Shown one piece after another: positions 25,521 through 34,010 of a stretch of DNA of 60,752 nt (positions within the stretch are counted from its first letter, which is position 1; each line of letters opens with the position of its first letter). Location of the stretch: NCBI GenBank assembly GCA_015686845.1, contig JADPRS010000022.1:1-60752 (forward strand), read 5' to 3'. This DNA comes from Lutibacter sp. B2. GTDB lineage: Bacteria > Bacillota > Clostridia > Peptostreptococcales > Thermotaleaceae. Position numbers and translations under genes: made by a program. The notes under the pieces are model-generated. The model did no database searches, was not told where the DNA came from, and saw only the letters and a program-made list of their open reading frames with translations.

Positions 25521-26864
25521 ATTTCTACATCAAATAACAAGAGATTGCTTATTGCATCTATTATTTTTATTTTTTTAGCTATATTCATATCTTTTTCACA
25601 TGTATATGCACTGGAAGATACGACTCACTATTTACCCGAAAATAGTTTTTTAGATGAAATGAATATTAGCAAAATGAACATTTTAGAAGTAGCAGAAACA
25701 TTAAATGAAAGGAAAGATGAAATATTAAACAGAAGTATTACTCTACGATACAATCAGAATAGTGTAGAAAAAACTTTTAACTATTCATCAAAGGAATTGG
25801 GCCTAGAAATTGATCAAGAAAAAACCATATCTAGTATTAATAAGGAAATACAAAGTATTGATACGAACGAAGAAGAAAAACATATAGAAATATCCTATAT
25901 TTTATATTATGAAAAATTTTTAGAAGCAATAAAACCATTAGATGAAATTAAATTATCACTACCTAAAAACGCAAGCTATCAATACTTAGATGGTGAGCTT
26001 TCAATTCTTCCTTCAAAAAAAGGCTATACATTAGACAAAGAATTATTAATAGAACATTTAATGAGTGCATGTATAAAGAATGGACTTGTACTTGATATTC
26101 CTATTAAAGAAATTGCTCCTAAAATAACAGAAACAGACTTAGAGACACAAGGTGCCACAGAAAAAATAGCTGAATTTAGCACAAAATTTTCATCAAAAAA
26201 TATTGCTAGATGTACAAATATTAAAGTTGCTACTGCTATGATTGATGGAACCATATTAGGGCCTGGAGAAATATTTTCTTACAATGCTGTTGTAGGAAAA
26301 AGAACAGCAGCTAAAGGATTTAAAGTAGCAGGTGTATATGCAAACGGAAGCGTTTCCAAAGGCTTAGGCGGTGGAATTTGTCAAACTTCTTCAACTTTAT
26401 ATAATGCAGTTTTATATGCTGATTTAGAAGTAATAGAAAGGCGTAATCACAGTTTAACTGTTTCGTATGTTCCTCTTAGTAGAGATGCTACCATTTCATG
26501 GGGGGCTCAAGATTTTAAATTCAAAAATAATACAGACCATTATATTTATATACACGGTCATACGACAGAAAATACAGTTACATTTGAATTGTTAGGTACA
26601 AAAAATAATAAAAGAGTCGAACTTATATCTCAAAAAATTTCTGGTCAGACGCCAGAAATTCAGACAATACTTGATTCTAATTTAACGCCGGGTAAACAAA
26701 AAATTGTAACCAACGGACATACAGGTTACACATCTAAATTAATAAAGAAAATATATGAAGATGAAAAATTAATAGATTCTTATGTAGTTTCAACGGATCA
26801 TTACAAAACGACTCCTACGATCATAAGAGTTGGTATAAAAAAAGATACTACTAGAGGGAATTAA
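25521..26864 (+). CDS. VanW-family exported protein
   Basis: A protein of about 447 aa with an N-terminal signal or anchor segment (KRLLIASIIFIFLAIFISFSHVYA), a peptidoglycan-binding-like region (about 30-205), the VanW domain (about 215-350: GTILGPGEIFSYNAVVGKRT, GLGGGICQTSSTLYNA, ERRNHSLTVSYVP) and a G5-like tail. The family is common in Firmicutes cell envelopes; its reaction is unknown. The ideal Shine-Dalgarno AAGGAGGTG places the start at ATT 25521, an unusual codon. The only upstream start codon in frame, GTG 25512, lies inside the Shine-Dalgarno. Confidence 0.85.
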   Translation: MSTSNNKRLLIASIIFIFLAIFISFSHVYALEDTTHYLPENSFLDEMNISKMNILEVAETLNERKDEILNRSITLRYNQNSVEKTFNYSSKELGLEIDQEKTISSINKEIQSIDTNEEEKHIEISYILYYEKFLEAIKPLDEIKLSLPKNASYQYLDGELSILPSKKGYTLDKELLIEHLMSACIKNGLVLDIPIKEIAPKITETDLETQGATEKIAEFSTKFSSKNIARCTNIKVATAMIDGTILGPGEIFSYNAVVGKRTAAKGFKVAGVYANGSVSKGLGGGICQTSSTLYNAVLYADLEVIERRNHSLTVSYVPLSRDATISWGAQDFKFKNNTDHYIYIHGHTTENTVTFELLGTKNNKRVELISQKISGQTPEIQTILDSNLTPGKQKIVTNGHTGYTSKLIKKIYEDEKLIDSYVVSTDHYKTTPTIIRVGIKKDTTRGN

Positions 26865-26867
26865 AAA

Positions 26868-26894
26868 TAGGGTAGCCTATGCTACCCTATCTAT
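26868..26894. terminator. Bidirectional terminator
   Basis: ATAGGGTAGC and GCTACCCTAT arms around CTAT, between the convergent vanW-like and speB genes; the T-run is better for the minus strand. Confidence 0.8.
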
Positions 26895-27748
26895 TATATC
26901 GCTAATACTAATTCTCTTAAAATTTTACAAGCAACGGCATTTGAAACACCACTATGATCATACTGTGGAGAAAGCTCTACAATATCTGCTCCTACAATAT
27001 TTAATTCTTTTATACTCTGTATAACGTCCATCATATCATGAAAAGATATTCCTCCAGGCTCAATCGTACCTGTTCCCGAAAAAATAGATGGATCTAAAAT
27101 ATCTAAATCAATGGTTACATATACAGGCTTATCTCCTATTTCTTTTACTGCCTCTTTGAGTCCTGTACAAGAAAACTTTGTTAAGCTAGTATGTTTTTTT
27201 GCCCATTCAAATTCTTCTTTTTCTCCTGACCTTATTCCAAATTGATAAATCTTTCCGTCACCAACAAAATCCCAAATTCTCTTTATAACGGTGGCGTGAG
27301 ATAGCTTTTCTCCCATATAATCATCTCGAAGATCTGTATGGGCATCAAAATGCAAAATATGCAAGTCATTATATTTTTTATATACAGCCTCTACAGCAGG
27401 TAATGTAACAAGATGTTCTCCACCAATCATGAATGGCACTTTACCATCTTCTACTATCTCTGTTGTAAATTCATTAATAATATTTAATACTCTTTTCGTA
27501 TTTCCAAAAGGAAATTCTAAATCTCCAGCATCAAATACTTCTATATCCTCTAAGTCTTTGTCTAAATAGGGACTATATGTTTCAAGTCCATAAGATTCAT
27601 TCCTCATTACACTTGGAGCAAATCTAGTTCCAGGACGAAATGATGTAGTTCCATCAAAGGGACTACCAAAAACAACTATTTTTGAATCTTTATATTCATT
27701 GTCAAACCCTAGGAAAGTTGATACATTTTTAGATCGTTCCAGTTTCAA
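26894..27748 (-). CDS. speB: Agmatinase
   Basis: A 284-aa ureohydrolase converting agmatine to putrescine and urea. The binuclear manganese motifs are present: GGEHLVTLP, HFDAHTDLRDDY, SHATVIKRI and YVTIDLDILDPS. Agmatinase rather than arginase is favoured by length and by its place after speE, as in Bacillus. The start is TTG at 27748, with AAGGAG just upstream inside the end of speE; the genes overlap by 20 nt. Last gene of the regulator-speD-speE-speB operon. Confidence 0.94.
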   Translation of the reverse strand: MKLERSKNVSTFLGFDNEYKDSKIVVFGSPFDGTTSFRPGTRFAPSVMRNESYGLETYSPYLDKDLEDIEVFDAGDLEFPFGNTKRVLNIINEFTTEIVEDGKVPFMIGGEHLVTLPAVEAVYKKYNDLHILHFDAHTDLRDDYMGEKLSHATVIKRIWDFVGDGKIYQFGIRSGEKEEFEWAKKHTSLTKFSCTGLKEAVKEIGDKPVYVTIDLDILDPSIFSGTGTIEPGGISFHDMMDVIQSIKELNIVGADIVELSPQYDHSGVSNAVACKILRELVLAI

Positions 27749-28583
27749 TCATCTCCTTCACGTAATTTGGTAGTGCAAATGCACCTACATGAATATCCGT
27801 ATTATAGTACTTTGTTTTCAATCCTAAATCATTCCATTTTTTTGCATCTAAATCTTTAATTGGGTCTAGTGTCTTTGATGCAAAACCAAACAACCAATGT
27901 CCTGATGGATACGTTGGTATATGACTTTGATATACCTTAGCAATAGGGAAAATATCCTTGATCTTTCTGCTTGCTCTTACCATTTCTTTTGCATTTTTAT
28001 CATAATAAGGACTTTCATTTTGATTTACCAATATTCCATCTTGTGTAAGTGCCTTATAGCAGTTTGTATAAAACTCTGTCGTAAATAATCCTTCTCCAGG
28101 TCCTATAGGATCTGTTGAATCTACAATAATTAAATCATATTCATTTTCTTTGTCTTCTACAAACTTAATACCATCTTCAAAATATAAATTTACTCTTTCA
28201 TTATCTAATTCACATGCAGTGATAGGAAAAAACTCCCTAGATGCATCAACAACAACTTTATCTATTTCAACCATATCTATTTTTTCTATTGTTTTATATC
28301 TCGTAAGTTCTCTTACCGTTCCACCATCCCCAGCACCTATAACTAAAACTTTTTTAATAGTAGGATTTGTAGCCATAGCTACATGGGTAATCATATCATG
28401 GTATATAAATTCGTCTTTTTCTGTTATCATAATAAGTCCATCTATTGTAAGAAGCTTTCCAAATTCATATGTGTCTAGAACATCTATCTGTTGAAATGGG
28501 CTTTTCTTAGAATAAAGATGTTCTTTTATCTTAATAGAAAACCTAACGTTTTCTGTATGTTCTTCTGTGTACCATAATTCCAT
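27729..28583 (-). CDS. speE: Spermidine synthase
   Basis: A 284-aa aminopropyltransferase making spermidine from putrescine and decarboxylated SAM. It has the N-terminal beta domain with LYSKKSPFQQIDVLDT, then the Rossmann core with VLVIGAGDGGTVRELTRY, VEIDKVVVD and the catalytic-loop IVDSTDPIGPGEGLF. Length is normal. It sits between speD, which provides decarboxylated SAM, and speB, which provides putrescine. AGGAGGTAAG precedes the ATG. Confidence 0.96.
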   Translation of the reverse strand: MELWYTEEHTENVRFSIKIKEHLYSKKSPFQQIDVLDTYEFGKLLTIDGLIMITEKDEFIYHDMITHVAMATNPTIKKVLVIGAGDGGTVRELTRYKTIEKIDMVEIDKVVVDASREFFPITACELDNERVNLYFEDGIKFVEDKENEYDLIIVDSTDPIGPGEGLFTTEFYTNCYKALTQDGILVNQNESPYYDKNAKEMVRASRKIKDIFPIAKVYQSHIPTYPSGHWLFGFASKTLDPIKDLDAKKWNDLGLKTKYYNTDIHVGAFALPNYVKEMIETGTI

Positions 28584-28603
28584 ATTCTTACCTCCTAATT
28601 TTG

Positions 28604-29020
28604 TTATTTTGTATCTGGCTTAAACTTTATTTCACCATATTCTTCATTTGAAAAATGTTTAATTTTATCTACAAGACCTCTAGCGATCTCTGTTGTTTCT
28701 GTCTTCTCTGCTTTTAGCGTTTCTTTTAGATAGTCAAAGGCGATCCATGGATCTACACTATCTCCACAAGTAAATAAATCAACAGACGCATACCCATATT
28801 CAGGCCATGTATGAATAGTTAAATGAGATTCTTGAATGATTACCGCTCCACTCACTCCCCATGGATTAAACATGTGAAAAGCACTTTGTACAATCGTTGC
28901 TTTTGCTTTTACTGCAGCTTCATTCATATATTTTTCTATTAAATCATGATGATTTAATACCTCTTTGTCGCAATTGTAAAATTCCACCAAGATGTGTCTT
29001 CCTAATTGTTCTATTTTCAT
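28604..29020 (-). CDS. speD: S-adenosylmethionine decarboxylase proenzyme
   Basis: A 138-aa pyruvoyl-dependent decarboxylase of the short (prokaryotic class 1B) type. The self-cleavage site is the serine in [25 protein letters not shown] at about residue 64; the serine becomes the pyruvoyl group after cleavage into two chains. It provides decarboxylated SAM for the SpeE enzyme encoded 20 nt downstream. Confidence 0.96.
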   Translation of the reverse strand: MKIEQLGRHILVEFYNCDKEVLNHHDLIEKYMNEAAVKAKATIVQSAFHMFNPWGVSGAVIIQESHLTIHTWPEYGYASVDLFTCGDSVDPWIAFDYLKETLKAEKTETTEIARGLVDKIKHFSNEEYGEIKFKPDTK

Positions 29021-29043
29021 TATATATTACCCCTTTCTTAACT

Positions 29044-29583
29044 TTAAAATGTTGGAGGAGAAGATACCCATAATATAACCGCTTCTTTCTTAAAGCTGTT
29101 TTTCAGATAATGTTCTTTATCTGATTTAAAATAAAAACTTTCTCCTTCATTTACTCTATATTTAGATTTCCCTAAACACACATATATACTACCTGATAAT
29201 AAATATCCAAATTCTTCCCCTTCATGAGGTTTTTCACTATTACTTGTACCACCAGGTTCCAAAGTGATTTTTATAGGCTCCATACTATTTTTTTGAGCAT
29301 TTGATATTAACCATTCAATGGTATGTCCTAACTTTTCATTTTCACTTGTAACAATATCATCTTTTGTATAAACAAACTTTGTCTTTTCTGATTCATTAAA
29401 AAATTCTTGTATATTTGTACCTAATACCTCAAGAATATCAACTAACGTGGCTATAGAAGGTGATGTTAAGTCCCTTTCAATTTGAGAAATAAATCCTTTT
29501 GTAAGGTCCGCCCTCGTAGCTAATTCTTCTTGGGTCAGCCCATTTAAATTTCTAAGACTTTTCAACTTACTCCCAATATCCAT
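29044..29583 (-). CDS. XRE-cupin transcriptional regulator of the polyamine operon (PuuR-like)
   Basis: A 179-aa regulator with an N-terminal XRE helix-turn-helix (about 5-60, LKSLRNLNGLTQEELATRADLTKGFISQIERD) and a C-terminal cupin sensor (about 105-175, ITLEPGGTSNSEKPHEGEEFGYLLSG). This architecture is that of PuuR-type regulators, several of which sense polyamines. It is the first gene of the speD-speE-speB operon and lies under a 47-bp palindrome that covers its promoter, so autoregulation by a polyamine is likely. The ATG at 29583 is preferred to 29589 by spacing from GGAG. Confidence 0.9.
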   Translation of the reverse strand: MDIGSKLKSLRNLNGLTQEELATRADLTKGFISQIERDLTSPSIATLVDILEVLGTNIQEFFNESEKTKFVYTKDDIVTSENEKLGHTIEWLISNAQKNSMEPIKITLEPGGTSNSEKPHEGEEFGYLLSGSIYVCLGKSKYRVNEGESFYFKSDKEHYLKNSFKKEAVILWVSSPPTF

Positions 29584-29631
29584 TTTCATACTCCAATCTA
29601 TCGGTATTATTCATACTTAATTTTCCCGATA

Positions 29632-29678
29632 GTATATTTAATATTAGTAAACTTAAAGTTTACTAATATTAAATATAC
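29632..29678. promoter_or_regulatory. 47-bp perfect palindrome, probable operator of the polyamine regulator
   Basis: Two perfectly complementary 23-bp arms flank a single central base; the core reads AGTAAACTTAAAGTTTACT. One end overlaps the predicted -10 box of the minus-strand promoter of the XRE-cupin gene, so bound protein would block transcription. A second short inverted repeat, CTATCGG/CCGATAG at 29598-29632, lies in the untranslated leader. Confidence 0.8.
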
Positions 29679-29699
29679 CATCTTTTTAAAAAATGTCAA
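29672..29699 (-). promoter_or_regulatory. Predicted sigma-A promoter of the regulator-speDEB operon
   Basis: On the minus strand TTGACA (29699-29694) and TATATT (29677-29672) are 16 nt apart. The -10 box enters the 47-bp palindrome. Confidence 0.7.
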
Positions 29700-29752
29700 T
29701 ATATTTTTAGATATTTTTAGATTTCCATTATATTACATGGTAAATTCATAAT

Positions 29753-29797
29753 AAAAAGGATAACATCAATTTGTAGAATTTGACATTATCCCTTTAT
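29753..29797 (-). terminator. Terminator of speA
   Basis: On the minus strand AAGGGATAATGTCAA and TTGATGTTATCCTTTTT pair around a ten-base loop directly after the speA stop. Confidence 0.75.
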
Positions 29798-29799
29798 AT

Positions 29800-31254
29800 T
29801 TATCTTATTCCTAACACTTTAACATTCTCTACATATGGATCCTCTGTATCGGTCAACATGCTGTGCTGATTCTTTAAAAAGTTAACATAATTAATAATTT
29901 CCTTACTTATTCTTTCTCCTGGAGTTACAATTGGAATCCCTGGTGGATATGCCATTATAGATTCTCCACTTATTTCTCCTTCCGCTTCTTCTAATTTTAC
30001 AAGCTTTTTTCTAGCATAAAAAGCATCTCTTGGAGAAACAATAATTTGTGGATTTTCTAAAGCTATTTTTGCATAGTTTATTTTACTGCCTTTATACTTC
30101 AAGCTCATATCTTTTAAAGCTTCTATCAATGCGCGAATAGAATCCTCACTATCTCCTACACTAACGATAGCAAGTATATTTAATACATCACCAAGTTCAA
30201 CTTGAATATTATATTCGTCTCTTAATATATCATACGCCTCAAAACCCGTAATTCCTAGCTCAGTTACATTAATTCCCAATTTCGTTTCATCAAAATCAAA
30301 AACGCCAGGCTGACCAATTAATTCTTTTCCAAAAGCATAAAATCCATTAATTTTATTGATTTCTTCTCTAGCATGTCTTGTAATCTTCAGGACTCTAGAC
30401 AATACCTCTTCCCCTTGTGTTGCTAACATTTTCCTTGCTATATCTAAACTTGACATCAAAAGATATGAGGCACTGGTAGTTTGTGTCAAATTTAGTATGG
30501 TTTTAACAGTATTTTTATCAATAAATCCTTCATTTAGTAATAATGCTGAACTTTGAGTTAGGGAACCTCCTGTCTTATGAAGACTTACTGCGGCCATATC
30601 TGCTCCTAATTCCATGGCTTCACTAGGAAGTTCCTTATGAAAGCTAAAGTGTGCGCCGTGTGCCTCATCTACCAAGACAGCCATTCCATGCTTATGTGCT
30701 AACTTTACGATTTCTTTAATATTTGAAGTAGCTCCATAATAGGTTGGATTAATTAAAAAAACAGCCTTAGCATCCGAATTCTTTGCGATAGCCATCTCCA
30801 CACTTTCTAAAGATATACCCATAGCTATTCCTAGTTGATCACATGTTTCAGGTTGTATATAAATTGGTATAGCACCACTTAATATAAGTCCATTTATAGC
30901 TGATTTATGTGCATTTCTAGGCATTATAATTTTATCTCCTGGCTTACATACACTCATAATCATAGACTGAACTCCTGATGAAGTTCCATTCACTAGAAAA
31001 AAAGCATGATCTGAACAATAAGCCCCTGCCATCAATTCTTCTGCTTCTTTGATCACACTAATAGGATTACTAATATTATCTAGAGGTTTCATAGAATTTA
31101 CATCTATTTCCAAAACCTTATTTCCAACAAATTCTGCAAATTCTGGTATTCCTTTACCATGCTTATGTCCTGGAACATCAAATGGAATAACCTGTTTTCC
31201 ATGATATTCTTTCAAAGCATCAAATAAGGGGGTCTTATTCTGATTTTGCAACAT
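29800..31254 (-). CDS. speA: Arginine decarboxylase (Orn/Lys/Arg decarboxylase fold type I)
   Basis: A 484-aa PLP enzyme. The PLP-binding lysine lies in AAVSLHKTGGSLTQSSALL, preceded by VLVDEAHGAHF; N-terminal PFDVPGHKHGKG and C-terminal AYPPGIPIVTPGERI are typical of the small group III decarboxylases. Arginine, lysine and ornithine enzymes look alike, but an agmatinase gene nearby points to arginine, giving agmatine. With speB, speD and speE the whole path from arginine to spermidine is encoded here. It is transcribed separately, upstream of the regulator promoter. Confidence 0.88.
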   Translation of the reverse strand: MLQNQNKTPLFDALKEYHGKQVIPFDVPGHKHGKGIPEFAEFVGNKVLEIDVNSMKPLDNISNPISVIKEAEELMAGAYCSDHAFFLVNGTSSGVQSMIMSVCKPGDKIIMPRNAHKSAINGLILSGAIPIYIQPETCDQLGIAMGISLESVEMAIAKNSDAKAVFLINPTYYGATSNIKEIVKLAHKHGMAVLVDEAHGAHFSFHKELPSEAMELGADMAAVSLHKTGGSLTQSSALLLNEGFIDKNTVKTILNLTQTTSASYLLMSSLDIARKMLATQGEEVLSRVLKITRHAREEINKINGFYAFGKELIGQPGVFDFDETKLGINVTELGITGFEAYDILRDEYNIQVELGDVLNILAIVSVGDSEDSIRALIEALKDMSLKYKGSKINYAKIALENPQIIVSPRDAFYARKKLVKLEEAEGEISGESIMAYPPGIPIVTPGERISKEIINYVNFLKNQHSMLTDTEDPYVENVKVLGIR

Positions 31255-31400
31255 ATCCCACCGCCTTTTTTGTAATTATAAGATTGTACAGCTTGAAATA
31301 TATTATATCTAACACGCACTAATTGTCAATACCATAGTTAATTACTAGAGAATGGGAATAATATACATCTTTTTAGTTTATGTATTTTTTATCATTCTAT

Positions 31401-32117
31401 TCAAATCACAAATTGCAAAACTTTATAAATTTCTTTTTTCATATATTCAATTTGTTCATCTTCTAGCTTTCTTTCTTGCTTTGATCTATTCATTTTAAAA
31501 TGCTTTTTTATTCTAACAGGCGCTTCACTAAAAACATAAATTTCATCTCCTAAAAGTAATGCTTCTTCTATATCATGGGTCACAAAAATAACACTTCGAG
31601 AATCCTCCGTCCATAATTTCACAAATGCATTCATTAGTAACCTTTTTATTTTTAAGTCTAACCCCTTGAAAGGTTCATCCATAATCAAAATATCAGAAGG
31701 ATAAGCAAACGCTCTTGCAATAGAAACACGCTGCATCATTCCACCACTAAGCTTTGAAGGATAATACTCCTCAAACCCTTTTAAACCAACCATATCAATA
31801 TATTTACATATAATTTTATTTATTTCTTTTTTTGAATAATGATCCTTTAAAACAAACTCTATATTTTCCCATACAGTCTTCCAATCTAATAGTCTTGGTT
31901 CTTGAAAAAGATAAGAAATTAATTTACTGTCAAACCCTGAAAAAAATCCAGTATCTGATTTTATAACACCACTTATAATATTTAAAAAAGTGGTTTTTCC
32001 ACATCCCGAAGGTCCTAAAATACAAGTTATTTTACGCTCAGTTATCTCAATATTAAAATCTTTAAATACTTCAAGATGATCATATTTCTTATCCAAATTC
32101 TCAATAATAAATGTCAT
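31401..32117 (-). CDS. ABC transporter ATP-binding protein (SsuB/TauB type)
   Basis: A 238-aa ATPase with Walker A GPSGCGKTTFL, Q-loop LFQEPRLLDW, signature KLSGGMMQRVSIARA, Walker B ILIMDEPFKGLD and H-loop VTHDIEEAL. The QEPRLLDW segment is typical of nitrate/sulfonate/taurine-type importers. It follows the permease gene with a 4-nt gap and completes a three-gene importer. The ligand (sulfonate, thiamine precursor or other) cannot be told; no riboswitch was seen upstream. Confidence 0.9.
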   Translation of the reverse strand: MTFIIENLDKKYDHLEVFKDFNIEITERKITCILGPSGCGKTTFLNIISGVIKSDTGFFSGFDSKLISYLFQEPRLLDWKTVWENIEFVLKDHYSKKEINKIICKYIDMVGLKGFEEYYPSKLSGGMMQRVSIARAFAYPSDILIMDEPFKGLDLKIKRLLMNAFVKLWTEDSRSVIFVTHDIEEALLLGDEIYVFSEAPVRIKKHFKMNRSKQERKLEDEQIEYMKKEIYKVLQFVI

Positions 32118-32121
32118 CTAA

Positions 32122-32877
32122 CTATCTCCACCTAACAATTTTTTTCTCTATAATTCTTATTGTCTTTTCAAAAATAAAACTTAAGAATATAGCAACCACC
32201 GTCCACGCAAAAACATCTCCTATTTCTATATAGCTCTTTGCCATTTGAAGACTTTTTCCTATAGCATATTTAGGTTGACTCAAAACTTCAGCCGCAATAA
32301 CAGCCTTCCATCCAATACCCATTGCAGTAGAAAAACCTGCAACTAAAAATGACATAATGGCAGGAATATATATTTCAATTATAATACGGTACTTTTTCAC
32401 CCTATATATTTTAGCCATCTGAATGATTTTTACATCCACGCTTTTAATTCCTTCCATAACATTCAAACAGATTATAGGAAATGCCACTAAGAAACTCACA
32501 AAAATGGGAACAATGTCTGTTTTAAACCATATTAACGCAATTAAAATAATAGACATTACAGGTGTAGCTTTTATTACCACTAATAATGGCTGAATCATTT
32601 TTTCTAAAAAGCAGTTTATTCCTGCTAACATTCCAACAATTAATCCTAATATACAAGAGAGTAAAAAACCGATCCAACCCCTGATTACCGTAGCCATAAC
32701 AGTTTTAAAAAAAGCTTTAGATTTTAAAATTAATATCAAACTTTTAAAAGTTTCTTCAGGAGAAGGAACAATAATCTCCGAATCAATGATCTCGGAGATT
32801 ATTTTCCATATAGTTATTAAAATCAGTATTGATAATATGGTTGGAAATTTACTTTTTATGATAGTAAAAATCTTCAT
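32122..32877 (-). CDS. ABC transporter permease (SsuC/TauC type)
   Basis: A 251-aa permease with six membrane segments and the EAA-type loop ...AKIYRVKKYRIIIEIYIPAIMSFLVAG. The start at 32877 lies inside the end of the binding-protein gene (28-nt overlap) and follows GGAGG; an upstream in-frame ATG at 32916 would overlap more and lacks a site. Middle gene of the importer operon. Confidence 0.88.
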   Translation of the reverse strand: MKIFTIIKSKFPTILSILILITIWKIISEIIDSEIIVPSPEETFKSLILILKSKAFFKTVMATVIRGWIGFLLSCILGLIVGMLAGINCFLEKMIQPLLVVIKATPVMSIILIALIWFKTDIVPIFVSFLVAFPIICLNVMEGIKSVDVKIIQMAKIYRVKKYRIIIEIYIPAIMSFLVAGFSTAMGIGWKAVIAAEVLSQPKYAIGKSLQMAKSYIEIGDVFAWTVVAIFLSFIFEKTIRIIEKKIVRWR

Positions 32878-33829
32878 CTGGAAGTTTTCCTCCAATATCT
32901 TTTGGTGAAAAATCATAAATAACTTTAAAGTAATCTTCTACAGATTTTTTAGCATTTTTTGCATCTTTAAATGATATATTGCATCTTGGAATAGCCATTT
33001 CTGCCATTTTTGCTTTCATGCCTATTCCATATTTTTCAACTAATACACCTGCTTCTTCTTTATTTTCATTTACCCAATCAATAGACTTTTTATATTCCTC
33101 TAAAAAACGTTCCACAGCGTCTGGCTGTTTCTGTGCAAATTCTTTTCTTACAACAAGACACCCTTGAGGAAATGCATTCTCTACGCCTAAAGTATTTTTC
33201 CATTCATCTTGAATATTCATAGCAATACTTGCTTCTTTATTTTTCATTTTTACCATTGTTACAAACGGCTCTGGAAGAAGTGCTATCTTTACTTTTCCTG
33301 CAACCATTGATTGTGCAAGTTCTATATGTCCTAATGTATAATCTAATGTAACATCCGTTTCAGGATTCAATCCATGTTTTTCTAATAAATATCTAAAAAC
33401 AATATCCGGTGTTGAGCCTTTAGCTATAGCATTTATATGTTTTCCCTTTAAATCATTCCAGTCCTTAATATCTTCATCTTGTGTCATTATATACAAAACA
33501 CCCCAAGTATTTACAGCTACTAACTCATATCCTACTTTTTTATTATAAAGTTTTGCGGCAACATTAGTAGGTAATGCTGCAAAATCAACCTCTTTAGATA
33601 AAAGTTTTGAAACTAAAATATCGGGTGATTGCGCTACCTCATACTCAGATTCTAAATTTTCACCTAAAAGAGGTTTTTCTTCAAACATTTTAATCATACC
33701 TATAGATGTAGGTCCCTTTAATCCTGCAATATTTACAATTTCTTTTTTATATGAATCTTCTTGCTTCGAGCAACCTCCAATACTAAAAAGCAGTATAATC
33801 ACTATTAATACAGATAAAATTTTTTTCAT
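32849..33829 (-). CDS. ABC transporter substrate-binding lipoprotein (NMT1/SsuA-like)
   Basis: A 326-aa lipoprotein with signal peptide and lipobox IGGC (Cys at about 19), then a two-lobe binding protein (NIAGLKGPTSIGMIKMF..., DLKGKHINAIAKGSTPDIVFRYLL, GKVKIALLPEPFVTMV). This matches the nitrate/sulfonate/thiamine-precursor binding group. It is the first gene of the importer operon, with AGGAGAACTTATA before the ATG. Confidence 0.88.
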   Translation of the reverse strand: MKKILSVLIVIILLFSIGGCSKQEDSYKKEIVNIAGLKGPTSIGMIKMFEEKPLLGENLESEYEVAQSPDILVSKLLSKEVDFAALPTNVAAKLYNKKVGYELVAVNTWGVLYIMTQDEDIKDWNDLKGKHINAIAKGSTPDIVFRYLLEKHGLNPETDVTLDYTLGHIELAQSMVAGKVKIALLPEPFVTMVKMKNKEASIAMNIQDEWKNTLGVENAFPQGCLVVRKEFAQKQPDAVERFLEEYKKSIDWVNENKEEAGVLVEKYGIGMKAKMAEMAIPRCNISFKDAKNAKKSVEDYFKVIYDFSPKDIGGKLPDEDFYYHKK

Positions 33830-34010
33830 TATAAGTTCTCCTTTTCATTTTCCCTCTTACACGTCAACAGTATAACATATTTCCCCTAATCTGTTTAGTA
33901 ATATACAAATCCTTCAATTCAACTTCATCTTCCTAACTCCTAGTTTATATCTATTATTTTTGATATAATGATAAAATGTACTATTATACTTTTTAGAAAG
34001 AAGGGCTTAG

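Noticed and set aside
33830-34010. TPP or S-box riboswitch before the SsuABC-like importer
   Set aside because: None of the conserved core sequences is present; the gap is plain AT-rich DNA.
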